Origin: Aquincola tertiaricarbonis
GTDB taxonomy: Bacteria > Pseudomonadota > Gammaproteobacteria > Burkholderiales > Burkholderiaceae_C
Reading direction: 5' to 3'
Length of the DNA stretch: 64,000 bases
Assembly (NCBI RefSeq): GCF_000969605.1
Contig: NZ_JZUE01000001.1
Location: forward strand, 372,001 to 436,000
Below the pieces are notes generated by a model that saw nothing but the letters and a program-made list of their open reading frames with translations, had not been told where the DNA came from and did no database searches. Both the position numbers and the translations under genes were made by a program. Numbering within the stretch: position 1 is the stretch's first letter; the number at the start of each line of letters is the position of its first letter. This document shows positions 1 through 10,554 of the stretch, one piece after another.

Positions 1-1
1 C

Positions 2-493
2 GGCTCGGCGGCGCACCTCACCACCGAGTACCTGAAGGCACTGACCGGCTCGTACATGGTGCACATCCCCTACCGCGGCGCGGCGGCGGCGCTGACCGAC
101 CTGATGGGTGGGCAGATCCAGCTGTTCCTCGACGCAGCCTCCGGCCTGATCGCGCCGGGCAAGGCCGGCAAGGTGCGGCTGATCGGCGTGGCCAGCGACA
201 AGCGCCTGCCCGCATTGCCCGAGGTGCCCACCTTCATCGAGCAGGGCGTGGCCGGCTTCACCGGCAGCACCTGGGCCGGGCTGCTGGCGCCGGCCGGCAC
301 GCCGAAGGACATCGCCAAGCGGGTGTCCGACGAGGTGGCGCGCATCGTGCGCCTGGACGACGTGAAGAGCCGGCTGGAGCAGATGGGCACCATCCCGGTG
401 GGCGGCACGCCGGAGGAATTCCAGTCCTTCATCGACACCGAGACCGCCAAGTGGGGCAAGGTGATCCGCGATGCCAAGGTGACCGCCGAGTAG
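2..493 (+). CDS. Bug-family tripartite tricarboxylate transporter substrate-binding protein, C-terminal part
   Basis: Partial gene; the reading frame is open to the left edge, so the start and signal peptide are missing and 163 residues are visible. A HIPYRG segment near visible residue 20, followed by a conserved Ala/Asp-Leu-Gly region and the LPEVPTF stretch, is typical of the TctC/Bug family of periplasmic solute-binding proteins. Family members bind small carboxylates or related ligands and feed TctA/TctB permeases, but many are orphans. No permease gene is visible here, so the ligand cannot be predicted. It converges on the MgtC-like gene with only 15 bases between stop codons. Confidence 0.9.
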   Translation, partial: GSAAHLTTEYLKALTGSYMVHIPYRGAAAALTDLMGGQIQLFLDAASGLIAPGKAGKVRLIGVASDKRLPALPEVPTFIEQGVAGFTGSTWAGLLAPAGTPKDIAKRVSDEVARIVRLDDVKSRLEQMGTIPVGGTPEEFQSFIDTETAKWGKVIRDAKVTAE

Positions 494-508
494 GCGGCGC
501 CCCCGCGC

Positions 509-997
509 TCAGCGGTTGGGGCTCACGCGATTGATCAGCCGCGGCAGCCAGTGCAGGATGGCCAGCGCCAGCAGTGTGCTGAGCATGGCCGAGGCCTCCC
601 GCCCCAGGCCGACGCCCACGCCGATGGCCGCGGTGAGCCAGATGCCGGCGGCGGTGGTCAGGCCTTGCACGTTCTCCTCGTCGCGGCCCTTGATGATGGT
701 GCCCGCGCACAGGAAGCCGATGCCAGCCACCACGCCCTGGATCACGCGGCTCATGTCGGTGTCCGACACGCCCGCCTGCTGCGGTATCAGCACGAACAGC
801 GCGGCGCCCAGCGCCACCAGCATGTGGGTGCGCACGCCGGCGGCCTTGCCGGTGCGCTCGCGTTCCCAGCCCAGCATGCCGCCCAGCAGCGCGGCGATGA
901 CCAGCCGCACCACGATGCGGGTGGCCTGCTCCACGTCGGGCACATCGGAGAACTCCTGCTGCAGCGCAGACAGCACCGATTGCCAAACCCCGTCCAT
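509..997 (-). CDS. MgtC/SapB family membrane protein
   Basis: The 162-residue product matches the MgtC/SapB family: a short soluble N-terminus, a first membrane helix followed by the LGWERERTGK motif, an RTHMLVALGAA helix, and the GIGFLCAGTI segment with the conserved glycine-rich helix and cysteine. Four to five hydrophobic helices are visible. Characterised MgtC proteins inhibit F-type ATP synthase and help in low-magnesium or intracellular stress, but short environmental homologues like this one (without the C-terminal ACT-like domain) are functionally undefined. It stands alone between the Bug gene and ruvC; the 26-base gap to ruvC leaves no space for a separate ruvC terminator. Confidence 0.9.
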   Translation of the reverse strand: MDGVWQSVLSALQQEFSDVPDVEQATRIVVRLVIAALLGGMLGWERERTGKAAGVRTHMLVALGAALFVLIPQQAGVSDTDMSRVIQGVVAGIGFLCAGTIIKGRDEENVQGLTTAAGIWLTAAIGVGVGLGREASAMLSTLLALAILHWLPRLINRVSPNR

Positions 998-1023
998 CTT
1001 CCTCGCCTCCTTCGGCTGTGTGG

Positions 1024-1578
1024 TCAGTACACGCGGCCGCGGCGGTAGGTGGCGTGGGTCTTGCGCGCCAGCGTCGTGGCCTGGGCCAGTGCGGCCAGCG
1101 AGTGGCCTGCATGGGCTTGGGCAATTGCCAGGCCCAGCGCGTCGGCCGCGTCCTTGCCGGGCAGGCCGGGCAGGGCCAGCAGGCGCATCACCATCGCCTG
1201 CACCTGCTCCTTGCGGGCGCCGCCGTGGCCGACGACGGCCTTCTTCATCTGCAGCGCGGTGTGCTCGGCCACCGGCAGCCCGCGCGACACCAGCGCCGCC
1301 AGCGCCGCACCGCGGGCCTGGCCCAGCAGCAGCGTGCTCTGCGGGTTGACGTTGACGAACACGATCTCCACCGAGGCATGGTCGGGCGTGTAGCGGCCCA
1401 CCACCTCGGAAACGCCCTCGAAGATGATCTTCAGCCGCGCCGGCAGGTTGCCGCGCTCGGCGCCCGCGGTCTTGATGGTGCCGCTGGCCACATAGGCCAG
1501 ACGCGGCCCGTCGACGTCGATCACGCCAAAGCCGGTGGTCTGCAGGCCGGGGTCGATGCCAAGGATGCGGGACGTCAC
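1024..1578 (-). CDS. ruvC: Crossover junction endodeoxyribonuclease RuvC
   Basis: RuvC resolves Holliday junctions during recombination together with RuvAB. The 184-residue product shows the RNase H-like fold signature: ILGIDPG at the N-terminus with Asp9, Glu71 in SVEIVF, and Asp143/Asp146 in GKDAADAL, matching the four acidic metal-binding residues of the family. A GTG start at 1578 is chosen because it begins directly with the conserved motif, gives the usual family length and overlaps the cdsA stop as GTGA; longer in-frame extensions upstream are antisense-compositional and lie inside cdsA. It is the last gene of the dusB-fis-purH-plsC-cdsA-ruvC run. No ruvAB follows. Confidence 0.95.
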   Translation of the reverse strand: MTSRILGIDPGLQTTGFGVIDVDGPRLAYVASGTIKTAGAERGNLPARLKIIFEGVSEVVGRYTPDHASVEIVFVNVNPQSTLLLGQARGAALAALVSRGLPVAEHTALQMKKAVVGHGGARKEQVQAMVMRLLALPGLPGKDAADALGLAIAQAHAGHSLAALAQATTLARKTHATYRRGRVY

Positions 1579-2540
1579 AGGAAATACCAGCGGACGAAAT
1601 GGAAGAAGACCGGTGCGGCGAAGCAGAGCGGCGCCACGCGGTCCAGCAGGCCGACGGCGCCGGTGACGGCGCTGCGGTTGCCCCAATGGTGCACCCCGGC
1701 GTCCCGCTTGAGGGCCTTCATCACGAACTCACCGAAGGTGCCGCTGCCGGCCGCGATGAAGGCCATGGCCAGCGCCTGCCCGGCCTTGAATGGCGTGGCC
1801 CAGTACAGCAGCGCCCCGGCCAGCGCCGCGGCCAGCGCGCCCAGCACCCAGGCCTGCAGCGAGAAGCTGCGGCTGATCTGCCGTGCCACGGGCCGGCGCC
1901 GCAGCCAGCGGCTGGCGCCTTCCTGCGCCAGCTGCGCGATGACCACCACGAACACCAGGAAGAACAGCAGGAAGGCGCCGCGGCCCTCGTAGTTCGGAAA
2001 ATCGAGCAGCAGCAGCGCCGGGGCGTGGCTGAGGCCGTACACGCACACCACGATGCCCCACTGGATCTTGGCATTGCGCTCCAGGAAGCGTTCCGGGTCG
2101 CCGGCCAGCGCGCTCACCACCGGCAGCGCGAAGAACACGTAGACCGGGATGAACACGGTGAACAGGTCGAAATGTCGCGTGCCCACGATCACGTACTGCA
2201 GCGGCAGCACCACGAAGAAGGCCAGGATCAGGCTGCGGTGGTCGCTGCGTCGGGTGTGCTGCAGCGTGATGAACTCGCGCAGCGCCAGGAAGGACACGAT
2301 GCCGAACAGCAGCGTGGCGCCCACCGCACCCCAGATCCAGGCCAGCCAGAACAGCACCGCGCCATTCCACAGCGCCAGCAGGTCGCGCTTCATGTGGCGG
2401 TGGGAGGTGGTGCTGGCGGCCTCCGGATGGCGCAGCGACCAGCCCACCGCCGTGGCCGTGGCCGCCAGCAGCACGCCAAAGAGGATGACGAACAGCAGGC
2501 CCACCTGCTGGTCGACGCCGAGCTGGCGCAGTGCGCTCAT
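1575..2540 (-). CDS. cdsA: Phosphatidate cytidylyltransferase, CdsA/YnbB type
   Basis: A 321-residue polytopic membrane protein with about eight hydrophobic helices. The C-terminal block (about residues 255-300) contains [14 protein letters not shown] and [11 protein letters not shown], which resemble the CTP-binding CdsA signature in a diverged form, closer to the YnbB-like paralogues than to housekeeping CdsA. The reaction is phosphatidate plus CTP to CDP-diacylglycerol. It follows plsC by 10 bases and overlaps ruvC by 4, so it is translated with both. Pairing with an acyltransferase fits the family habit of sitting with PlsC homologues. Whether it is the main CDP-diacylglycerol synthase of the cell cannot be told from this window. 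Confidence 0.8.
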   Translation of the reverse strand: MSALRQLGVDQQVGLLFVILFGVLLAATATAVGWSLRHPEAASTTSHRHMKRDLLALWNGAVLFWLAWIWGAVGATLLFGIVSFLALREFITLQHTRRSDHRSLILAFFVVLPLQYVIVGTRHFDLFTVFIPVYVFFALPVVSALAGDPERFLERNAKIQWGIVVCVYGLSHAPALLLLDFPNYEGRGAFLLFFLVFVVVIAQLAQEGASRWLRRRPVARQISRSFSLQAWVLGALAAALAGALLYWATPFKAGQALAMAFIAAGSGTFGEFVMKALKRDAGVHHWGNRSAVTGAVGLLDRVAPLCFAAPVFFHFVRWYFL

Positions 2541-2550
2541 GGGCAGGCCC

Positions 2551-3173
2551 TCATGCGGCCGGCCTGGGACGCAGTGCGATCACGGCGTCGCGGGCACGGG
2601 CCAGGAAGGCGGCCTTGTCTTCGCCGAGCGTGGGCGCCACCGGCGCGCCGAAGGTCACGGTGCACAGCACCGGCACCGGCACCACTTCGCCCTTGGGCAT
2701 CACGCGCTGCACGTTGTCGATCCAGGTGGGAATCAGCCGCGCCTCGGGAAAGCGCATGGCCAGGTGGTACAGGCCGCTCTTGAAGCCGGCCGGCTCGGCG
2801 TGCGCACCGCGGGTGCCTTCCGGGAAGATCACCAGCGAGTCGCCTTGCTCCAGCGCCGCGGCGAGGGGCTCCAGCGGGTCCTGGTCGTCGACGCGCTTGC
2901 GGTCCACGTACACCGCATGGAACACCTCGCGGGTGATCCAGTGCTTGAGCTTGCCGGTCGTCCAGTAGTCGCGCGCCGCGATGGGCCGGGTGCTGGCCCG
3001 CAGGTCACGCGGCAGCGCCGCCCAGATCAGCACCCAGTCGAGGTGGCTCTGGTGGTTGGCGAAGTAGATGCGCTGCTCCGCCTTGGGCGGGCAGCCCTTC
3101 CAATGCCCCTGCGCCCCCGTGACCAGCCGGGCCACGAACGCCAGCGTGAGGCCGGCGGCTTCGACTGCAAAGC

Positions 3174-3177
<4 letters not shown>
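2551..3177 (-). CDS. 1-acyl-sn-glycerol-3-phosphate acyltransferase, PlsC type
   Basis: The 208-residue product has the acyltransferase motif I NHQSHLD (His42, Asp47), motif [10 protein letters not shown] (about residues 118-124) and a proline-containing motif IV further on, so it should acylate lysophosphatidate to phosphatidate at the inner membrane. A TTG start at 3177 is chosen: it overlaps the purH TGA as TTGA and gives a short hydrophobic N-terminus; there is no ATG or GTG at a better position and the longer reading frame lies inside purH. The next gene, a CdsA homologue, uses phosphatidate, so the two encode consecutive phospholipid steps. The start is the least certain part of this call. 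Confidence 0.82.
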
Positions 3178-4745
<1,568 letters not shown>

Positions 4746-4753
4746 GGCGGGCC

Positions 4754-4990
4754 TTACTTGATGAGCTTGTGTTCGAGCAGCTTGCGCCGCAGGGTGTTGC
4801 GGTTGATGCCCAGCCACTCGGCGGCCTTGCTCTGGTTGCCTTGCGCGTGCTGCATCACCACGTCGAGCATGGGCTTCTCGACGGCATTGAGGATCATCTC
4901 GTGCACCGAGTGCGGTTCCACGCCACGCAGGTCGCGGAAGTACTGCTCCAGGCTCTCGCGCACGCAGGCTTCGAGGTGTTTTTTGGTCAT
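4754..4990 (-). CDS. fis: DNA-binding protein Fis
   Basis: Small nucleoid-associated regulator of 78 residues. The C-terminal half carries the Fis helix-turn-helix (about residues 54-74: [20 protein letters not shown]), with the preceding dimer helices. Fis bends DNA and modulates rRNA, recombination and growth-phase genes. It is shorter at the N-terminus than the 98-residue E. coli protein, lacking much of the beta-hairpin arm that contacts recombinases, as is usual in betaproteobacteria. It sits 18 bases after dusB and 8 before purH, so the three are surely one transcription unit. Confidence 0.96.
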   Translation of the reverse strand: MTKKHLEACVRESLEQYFRDLRGVEPHSVHEMILNAVEKPMLDVVMQHAQGNQSKAAEWLGINRNTLRRKLLEHKLIK

Positions 4991-5008
4991 GGACTCACAG
5001 GAAGGAGG

Positions 5009-6034
5009 TCAGGCCGACAGCGCCAGCCGGCTGTCGTTGGCGGGCAGCCGCTCGTGCTGCTCGGCCAGGCGGTCGAACCAGTCGGCCACCGCACGCAGCT
5101 GCTGTTCGCAGTCGTCGATCAGGTTCATGCGGGCTCGGAACTCGGCCCCGCCGGGCAGCGCATGCACCGCCCAGCCGATGTGCTTGCGCGCGCTGCGCAC
5201 GCCCGACTGCTCGCCGTACAGGCCGTAGTGGTTCAGCAGGTGGGCCACCAGCCAGCCGCGCACGTCGGCCACCGGCGGCGGCAGCAGCAGTGTGCCGGTG
5301 GCCAGGTAGTGGGCGATCTCGCGGAAGATCCAAGGCCGGCCCTGTGCCGCGCGGCCCACCATCAGCGCGTCGGCACCTGTATAGGCAAGTACGGCGCGCG
5401 CCTTCTCGGGGGAATCGATGTCGCCGTTGGCCACCACGGGAATGGACAGCGCTGTCTTCACGGCCGCGATGATGTCGTACTCGGCCTGCCCGCTGTAGCC
5501 CTGCTCGCGCGTGCGGCCATGCACCGTCACCATGGCCACGCCGGCTGCCTCGGCCGCGCGGGCCATGGTCACCGCATTGCGCTCGGTGTCGCACCAGCCG
5601 GTGCGCATCTTCAGCGTCACCGGCACGTTGCGCGGCGCGCAGGCGGCCACCACCGCCTCGACGATGCGCAGGGCCAGCGGCTCGTTGCGCATCAGCGCCG
5701 AGCCGGCCCACACGTTGCACACCTTCTTGGCCGGGCAGCCCATGTTGATGTCGATGACCTGCGCGCCACGGTCGATGTTGTATCGCGCGGCATCGGCCAT
5801 CTCGGCCGGATCGACACCGGCCACCTGCACCGCGATGGGCGCGCTCTCGCCGGTGTGGTCGGCGCGGCGGGAGGTCTTCAGGCTCTTCCACAGCTCGCGC
5901 TTGGACGTGACCATCTCGCTGACCGCATAACCGGCGCCCAGCTGCTTGCACAGCATGCGGAAAGGCCGGTCGGTCACCCCTGCCATCGGGGCGACAAACA
6001 GCCTGTTCGGCAGCTCGACGTGGCCGATCTTCAT
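5009..6034 (-). CDS. dusB: tRNA-dihydrouridine synthase DusB
   Basis: FMN-dependent reductase that makes dihydrouridine in the tRNA D-loop. The 341-residue product has the N-terminal TIM-barrel with APMAGVTDRPFR (FMN/tRNA contacts) and the catalytic cysteine at Cys100 in NMGCPAKKV, plus KMRTGW, the HGRTR motif and the NGDI segment of the flavin site. A C-terminal helical domain follows. It is the first gene of the dusB-fis-purH run; a TATACT hexamer about 40 bases upstream may be its -10 element. It is divergent from the yqaA-like gene. Confidence 0.96.
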   Translation of the reverse strand: MKIGHVELPNRLFVAPMAGVTDRPFRMLCKQLGAGYAVSEMVTSKRELWKSLKTSRRADHTGESAPIAVQVAGVDPAEMADAARYNIDRGAQVIDINMGCPAKKVCNVWAGSALMRNEPLALRIVEAVVAACAPRNVPVTLKMRTGWCDTERNAVTMARAAEAAGVAMVTVHGRTREQGYSGQAEYDIIAAVKTALSIPVVANGDIDSPEKARAVLAYTGADALMVGRAAQGRPWIFREIAHYLATGTLLLPPPVADVRGWLVAHLLNHYGLYGEQSGVRSARKHIGWAVHALPGGAEFRARMNLIDDCEQQLRAVADWFDRLAEQHERLPANDSRLALSA

Positions 6035-6072
6035 GGGGCGGGGGTGGGGGTGGTGCTGAAAAAGGAGGCAGG

Positions 6073-6078
6073 AGTATA
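6073..6078 (-). promoter_or_regulatory. Candidate -10 element for the dusB-fis-purH operon
   Basis: On the minus strand the hexamer TATACT lies 38 bases ahead of the dusB start in an otherwise very GC-rich spacer. No convincing -35 hexamer is found 16-18 bases upstream, so this is only a probable sigma-70 -10. A GC-rich segment directly follows it, as in stringently controlled promoters of fis operons; that regulatory reading is inference. Confidence 0.4.
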
Positions 6079-6141
6079 GCGGCGCCCACCGCCGCGCCCG
6101 GGTGCGTGGCAGGGCCGGTGCCGTCGTGATAATGCCGCCCG

Positions 6142-6636
6142 ATGGAAAGCTGGTTGCAGGCCGCCCTGGCCACGGTGATGAATGCGCTGGCCCTGCCTGA
6201 AGTGGGCCTGGGTGCGGTGTTCCTGGTGTCGCTGGTGTCGGCCACGCTGCTGCCGCTGGGCTCGGAGCCGGCGGTGTTCGGGCTGGTCAAGCTGGACCCG
6301 GCGATGTTCTGGCCCGCGGTGCTGGTGGCCACCGCCGGCAACACGGTGGGCGGCGCCATCAGCTGGTGGATGGGCTACGGCGCCGAGCTGGCCTACGAGA
6401 AGGCCACGCACCATCCGGCGGACAACCGCGCGCTGCGCTGGCTGCAGCGCTTCGGCCCCAAGGCCTGCCTGCTGTCGTGGCTGCCGGTGGTGGGCGATCC
6501 GCTGTGCGCCGTGGCCGGCTGGCTGCGCCTGCCCTTCTGGCCCTGCGTGGGCTACATGGCCGTCGGCAAGTTCCTGCGCTATGTGACGATGACCGCCGGC
6601 CTGCTGTGGTTCTTCCCCGGCCGCTTCACACCTTGA
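6142..6636 (+). CDS. YqaA family (DedA-like, SNARE-associated) membrane protein
   Basis: A 164-residue inner-membrane protein with a hydrophobic N-terminal region, the conserved GNTVGGAISWWMG segment (about residues 55-70) and the C-terminal WLPVVGDPLCAVAGWLR motif, which define the YqaA branch of the DedA/VTT superfamily. Characterised relatives are implicated in lipid scrambling and envelope homeostasis; the YqaA subgroup itself is poorly understood. A GATAAT hexamer ends 9 bases before the ATG, so the mRNA leader may be extremely short. The gene is divergent from dusB and is followed 20 bases later by the carboxypeptidase gene. Confidence 0.88.
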   Translation: MESWLQAALATVMNALALPEVGLGAVFLVSLVSATLLPLGSEPAVFGLVKLDPAMFWPAVLVATAGNTVGGAISWWMGYGAELAYEKATHHPADNRALRWLQRFGPKACLLSWLPVVGDPLCAVAGWLRLPFWPCVGYMAVGKFLRYVTMTAGLLWFFPGRFTP

Positions 6637-6656
6637 CCCGCACTCCGGAGTGCCCG

Positions 6657-8150
6657 ATGAGCCCGACCCCCGCCTACGACGAGCTGACCCGCCACTGCCA
6701 GCGCCTGCACCGCTTCGACCACCTGGCCGCCATCTGCGGCTGGGACCAGGCCGCCAACATGCCGCCGCAGGGCAACCAGGCGCGCAGCGAGGCCCTGGCC
6801 GAACTGGCCGGCCTGACCCACCGCCTGCGCACCGACGCCAGCCTGCCCGAGCGACTGCAGCAAGCCGAGCAGGAGCCGCTGGACGATGCCCAGCGCGCCA
6901 ACCTGCGCGAGATCCGGCGCGACTGGTTCAATGCCAATGCGCTGCCCGAGGCGCTGGTGCAGGCGCGGCAGATCGCCACCTCGCGCTGCGAACATGCCTG
7001 GCGCACCCAGCGGCCGGCCAACGACTGGGCCGGCTTCGTCGAGAACTTCCGCGAGGTGCTGCGCGTGGGCCGCGAGGAAGCACGGCTGTTGGCCGAGCAA
7101 TCGGGCCTGTCGAAGTACGACGCCCTGATGGACCGGTATGAGCCCGGCATGCGCTGCGCCACGGTGGACCGCGTGTTCGGCGAGGTGCGGCAGTGGCTGC
7201 CGGGGCTCATCGCCCAGGCCACCGAACGCCAGCGCGGCCGGCCGCTGGCGCAGCCGGTGGGCCCGTTCCCGGTGGACCGCCAGCGCGCGCTGTGCGAGGC
7301 GGCGATGCGGCTGCTGGGCTTCGACTTCAACGCCGGCCGGCTGGACGTGAGCACCCATCCGTTTTCCGGCGGCGTGCCGGAGGACGTGCGGCTGACCACC
7401 CGCTACAGCACCGACGAGTTCCTCATCAGCCTGATGGGCACCATCCACGAGACCGGCCACGGCCGCTACGAGCAGAACCTGCCGCGTGCGCTGCTGGGCC
7501 AGCCGGTGGCGCAGGCGCGCTCGATGGCCATCCATGAAAGCCAGTCGCTCAGCTTCGAGATGCAGCTGGGCCGCAGCCGCGCCTTCGTCGAGCGGCTGGC
7601 GCCACTGGTGGTGCAGCACCTGGGCCTGCAGCCGGCCTTCGAGCCGGACAACCTCTGGCGCCTGCTGACGCAGGTGATGCCGGGGCGCATCCGCGTCGAT
7701 GCGGACGAGGTGACCTACCCGGCCCACGTGATCCTGCGCTACGAGATCGAGCGACCGCTGATCGAAGGCGAGATCGAGGCCGAGGACATCCCCGCGTTGT
7801 GGAACGCGAAGATGCAGGCGCTGCTGGGCATCGACACCCGCGGCGACTTCACCAACGGTCCGTTGCAGGACGTTCACTGGCCCGAGGCGCTGTTCGGCTA
7901 CTTCCCGTGTTACTCGCTGGGCGCGATGTACGCGGCGCAGTGGTTCGCCGCGATGCGCCGCGCCGTGCCCGACACCGATGCCCGCATCGCGCAGGGCGAC
8001 TTCACGCCGGTGTTCGGCTGGCTGCAGGCGCACATCTGGTCGCAGGGCTCGCGCTGGCCCACGGACGAGCTGGCCTTGCGCGCCAGCGGCGAGCCGCTGA
8101 ACCCGGCGCACTTCAAGGCCCACCTCGAGGCGCGCTACCTGAACGACTGA
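6657..8150 (+). CDS. Carboxypeptidase M32 (thermostable carboxypeptidase 1 family)
   Basis: A 497-residue cytosolic metallocarboxypeptidase of the M32 family. The zinc-binding HETGH lies at residues 264-268 in TIHETGHGRYEQNLP, followed by the IHESQSLSFE motif, and near the C-terminus the family hallmark IRVDADEVTYP and the FGYFPCYSLGA stretch. The enzyme releases C-terminal residues from peptides, with broad specificity except for proline. The ATG at 6657 begins the conserved helical N-terminus; a longer open frame upstream overlaps the previous gene and is discarded. It converges on the metal ATPase gene. Confidence 0.95.
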   Translation: MSPTPAYDELTRHCQRLHRFDHLAAICGWDQAANMPPQGNQARSEALAELAGLTHRLRTDASLPERLQQAEQEPLDDAQRANLREIRRDWFNANALPEALVQARQIATSRCEHAWRTQRPANDWAGFVENFREVLRVGREEARLLAEQSGLSKYDALMDRYEPGMRCATVDRVFGEVRQWLPGLIAQATERQRGRPLAQPVGPFPVDRQRALCEAAMRLLGFDFNAGRLDVSTHPFSGGVPEDVRLTTRYSTDEFLISLMGTIHETGHGRYEQNLPRALLGQPVAQARSMAIHESQSLSFEMQLGRSRAFVERLAPLVVQHLGLQPAFEPDNLWRLLTQVMPGRIRVDADEVTYPAHVILRYEIERPLIEGEIEAEDIPALWNAKMQALLGIDTRGDFTNGPLQDVHWPEALFGYFPCYSLGAMYAAQWFAAMRRAVPDTDARIAQGDFTPVFGWLQAHIWSQGSRWPTDELALRASGEPLNPAHFKAHLEARYLND

Positions 8151-8172
8151 GTCGCCCGGGCGGCGGGCCGCC

Positions 8173-10482
8173 TCAGGGCTTGTGCCGCAGCAGCCGCAGC
8201 CCGTTGGCCACCACCAGCAGGCTGGCACCCATGTCGGCGAACACCGCCATCCACATGGTGGCGCCGCCCAGCACTGCGGCCAGCAGGAAGGCGGCCTTGA
8301 TGCCCAGGGCCAGGCTGATGTTCTGCCACAGCACCGCATGCGTGCGGCGCGACAGGCGCACCGTCTCGGCGATGCGGCCCAGATCGTCGTTCATCACCAC
8401 AATGTCGGCGGCCTCGGCCGCGATGTCGGTACCGGCCGCGCCCATGGCAATGCCGATGTCCGAGCGGGCCAGCGCCGGCGCGTCGTTGATGCCGTCGCCG
8501 GCCATCGCGGTGGGGCCGTGGCGCTTCTGCAGCGCTTCGATGCGGGCCAGCTTGTCGGCCGGCAGCAGGTCGCCCTCGGCCTGCTCGATGCCCGCCTGCG
8601 CGGCCACGGCGCGCACGGTGGCGGCGTTGTCCCCGCTCAGCATCACCGGCTGCAGGCCCAGCGCGCGCAGGGCGGCCACGGCCTGGGCGGCATGCGGCTT
8701 GACCGTGTCGGCCACCGCGAACCAGGCCAGCGCCTGGTGCTCGTCGGCCAGCACGGTGACGCTGCGGCCGGCCGCTTCCTGCTCGCGCAGCGCCGCTTCC
8801 AGCGCCGGGCTGCACTGGCCGCGTTCCTCGATCAGCCGGTGGTTGCCCAGCACCAGCTGGCGACCGTCCACGCGGCCGGACATGCCGCGGCCGCCCAGCG
8901 CATCGCTGTGGTCCACCGGCGCGTGGTCGGCCGGCAGCCCGGCCGCGATGGCGCGCGACACCGGGTGCTGCGACGCATGCGCCAGGCTGGCGGCCAGCCG
9001 CGCGGTGGCCTCGGCCGGCTGGCCCGCCAGCGCCTGCCAGGCCACCAGCACCGGCTGGCCGTGGGTGATGGTGCCGGTCTTGTCGAAGGCCACCGCCTTC
9101 AGCAGGCGCGCCTGCTCCAGGAAGGCGCCGCCCTTGATGAGGATGCCCCGGCGCGCCGCCGCGGCCAGGCCGCTGACCACGGTCACCGGCGTGGAGATGA
9201 CCAGCGCGCACGGGCAGGCGATCACCAGCAACACCAGGGCCTTGTAGATGGACTCGGGCCAGGCCCAGCCGGCCAGCCAGGGACCGAGCAGCGCCACTGC
9301 CAGCGCGATGGCGAACACGGCCGGCGTGTACACCGCGGCGAAGCGGTCCACGAAGCGCTGGGTGGGCGCTCGCGCGCCCTGCGCCTGTTCCACCGCCTGG
9401 ACGATGCGGGCCAAGGTGCTGTGGTCGAAGGCGCTGCTCACCCGCAGTTCCAGGGCACCGGCCTGGTTCACCGTGCCGGCGAACACCGGGTCGCCTTCGG
9501 TCTTGTCCACCGGAATGCTCTCGCCGGTGACGGCCGACTGGTCGACCGCGCTGCGCCCGGCCACCACCGTGCCGTCGAGCGGTATGCGCTCGCCGGGCCG
9601 CACGCGCAGCACTGCGCCCACCGGCACGCCGGTGGCCGGCTGCTCGGCCCAGCGGCCGTCGGGCTGCCGCACCTGGGCGGTCTGCGGCGTCAGCGACAGC
9701 AGCCCCTGCACCGCCCGGCGGGAGCGGTCGACGGCGCGCGCCTCGATGGCCTCGGCCAGCGCATACAGCGCCATCACCATCGCCGCTTCCGGCCACTGGC
9801 CGATGGCGAAGGCGCCGGTGACGGCCACGGCCATCAGCGCATTGATGTTCAGCCGGCCATGGCGCAGGGCCTGCAAGCCCTTGGCGTAGGTCTCCAGCCC
9901 GGCCAGCAGGATGGCCACCGCCGCCACGGCCATGCCGCCGATGCGCCAGGGCAGGGTGTCGGGTGCCAGGAAGTGCAGCCCTTCGGCAGCGGCGGCCAGC
10001 AGCAGGGCGGCCACCAGCCGCGGGGTGTTGCCGGCCGGAGCATGCACGTCGGCCTCCGCCGCCAGCGGCGTGGCGCTGTAGCCGGCCTGGCGAATGGCCT
10101 GGGCCGCCGCGGCGACCACGGGCGGCTCCGCGTCCACCGTCAGCGTGCGGCTGCCGAGGTGGAAGCTGAGCGCGCGGATGCCGGCCAGCGGCTCGAGCGC
10201 GCGGCGGATGTCGGATTCCTCGGCGGCACAGTCCATCTGCGGCACATGCAGGCGGGTGCCGCGGCCGGCTGGTGGCGCACTGGCGGCCGCGGCGGACGCC
10301 GGGCCGCAGCAGCCGGCCTGCGGGCTGCACGCGGCATCGGCGGCGGGCTCGTGTGCATGCCCATGCCCATGCGCATGGTCGTGCGCGTGGCTGTGCGGAT
10401 GCGTGTGTGCATGAAAGTCAGGGTGCGAGCCCTCGGGGCGGGCTGCCGCGGCACGCGCGATCGGAATGTGTCCATGGGCCAT
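8173..10482 (-). CDS. zntA: Heavy-metal translocating P1B-type ATPase (Zn/Cd/Pb exporter)
   Basis: Inner-membrane exporter of divalent soft metals, 769 residues. The N-terminus is rich in His (an alternating His region at about residues 24-45), then comes one heavy-metal-associated domain with the MDCAAEE motif typical of Zn/Cd/Pb pumps. Transmembrane CPC is at residues 423-425, the phosphorylated Asp467 sits in DKTGT, and the GDGINDAPALA hinge motif is present. The divergent neighbour is a CadR-type regulator and a MerR-type operator lies between them, so induction by Cd, Pb or Zn is expected. The ATG at 10482 coincides with the predicted transcription start, giving a possibly leaderless mRNA. 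Confidence 0.95.
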   Translation of the reverse strand: MAHGHIPIARAAAARPEGSHPDFHAHTHPHSHAHDHAHGHGHAHEPAADAACSPQAGCCGPASAAAASAPPAGRGTRLHVPQMDCAAEESDIRRALEPLAGIRALSFHLGSRTLTVDAEPPVVAAAAQAIRQAGYSATPLAAEADVHAPAGNTPRLVAALLLAAAAEGLHFLAPDTLPWRIGGMAVAAVAILLAGLETYAKGLQALRHGRLNINALMAVAVTGAFAIGQWPEAAMVMALYALAEAIEARAVDRSRRAVQGLLSLTPQTAQVRQPDGRWAEQPATGVPVGAVLRVRPGERIPLDGTVVAGRSAVDQSAVTGESIPVDKTEGDPVFAGTVNQAGALELRVSSAFDHSTLARIVQAVEQAQGARAPTQRFVDRFAAVYTPAVFAIALAVALLGPWLAGWAWPESIYKALVLLVIACPCALVISTPVTVVSGLAAAARRGILIKGGAFLEQARLLKAVAFDKTGTITHGQPVLVAWQALAGQPAEATARLAASLAHASQHPVSRAIAAGLPADHAPVDHSDALGGRGMSGRVDGRQLVLGNHRLIEERGQCSPALEAALREQEAAGRSVTVLADEHQALAWFAVADTVKPHAAQAVAALRALGLQPVMLSGDNAATVRAVAAQAGIEQAEGDLLPADKLARIEALQKRHGPTAMAGDGINDAPALARSDIGIAMGAAGTDIAAEAADIVVMNDDLGRIAETVRLSRRTHAVLWQNISLALGIKAAFLLAAVLGGATMWMAVFADMGASLLVVANGLRLLRHKP

Positions 10483-10488
10483 GGGCGC

Positions 10489-10519
10489 ATTGCAAACCCC
10501 GGAGCCACTCCAGAGTCAA
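10489..10519 (-). promoter_or_regulatory. MerR-family operator/promoter of the metal ATPase gene
   Basis: On the minus strand a -35 TTGACT (10519-10514) and a -10 TGCAAT (10494-10489) are separated by 19 bases, the overlong spacer expected for MerR-family activation. The spacer holds an imperfect dyad, ACTCTGGAG-N3-CTCCGGGGT (10496-10516), with seven of nine arm positions matching; its left arm equals the E. coli ZntR operator arm as remembered. CadR binding and DNA untwisting upon metal binding is inferred from the family. Confidence 0.75.
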
Positions 10520-10554
10520 GCCGCTACAGTGGCCTTGGGCAACAGGAGCAGCGC

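Noticed and set aside
1579-1686. N-terminal extension of RuvC
   Set aside because: Arg/Pro-rich, inside cdsA, and the GTG at 1578 gives the family length and a GTGA junction.
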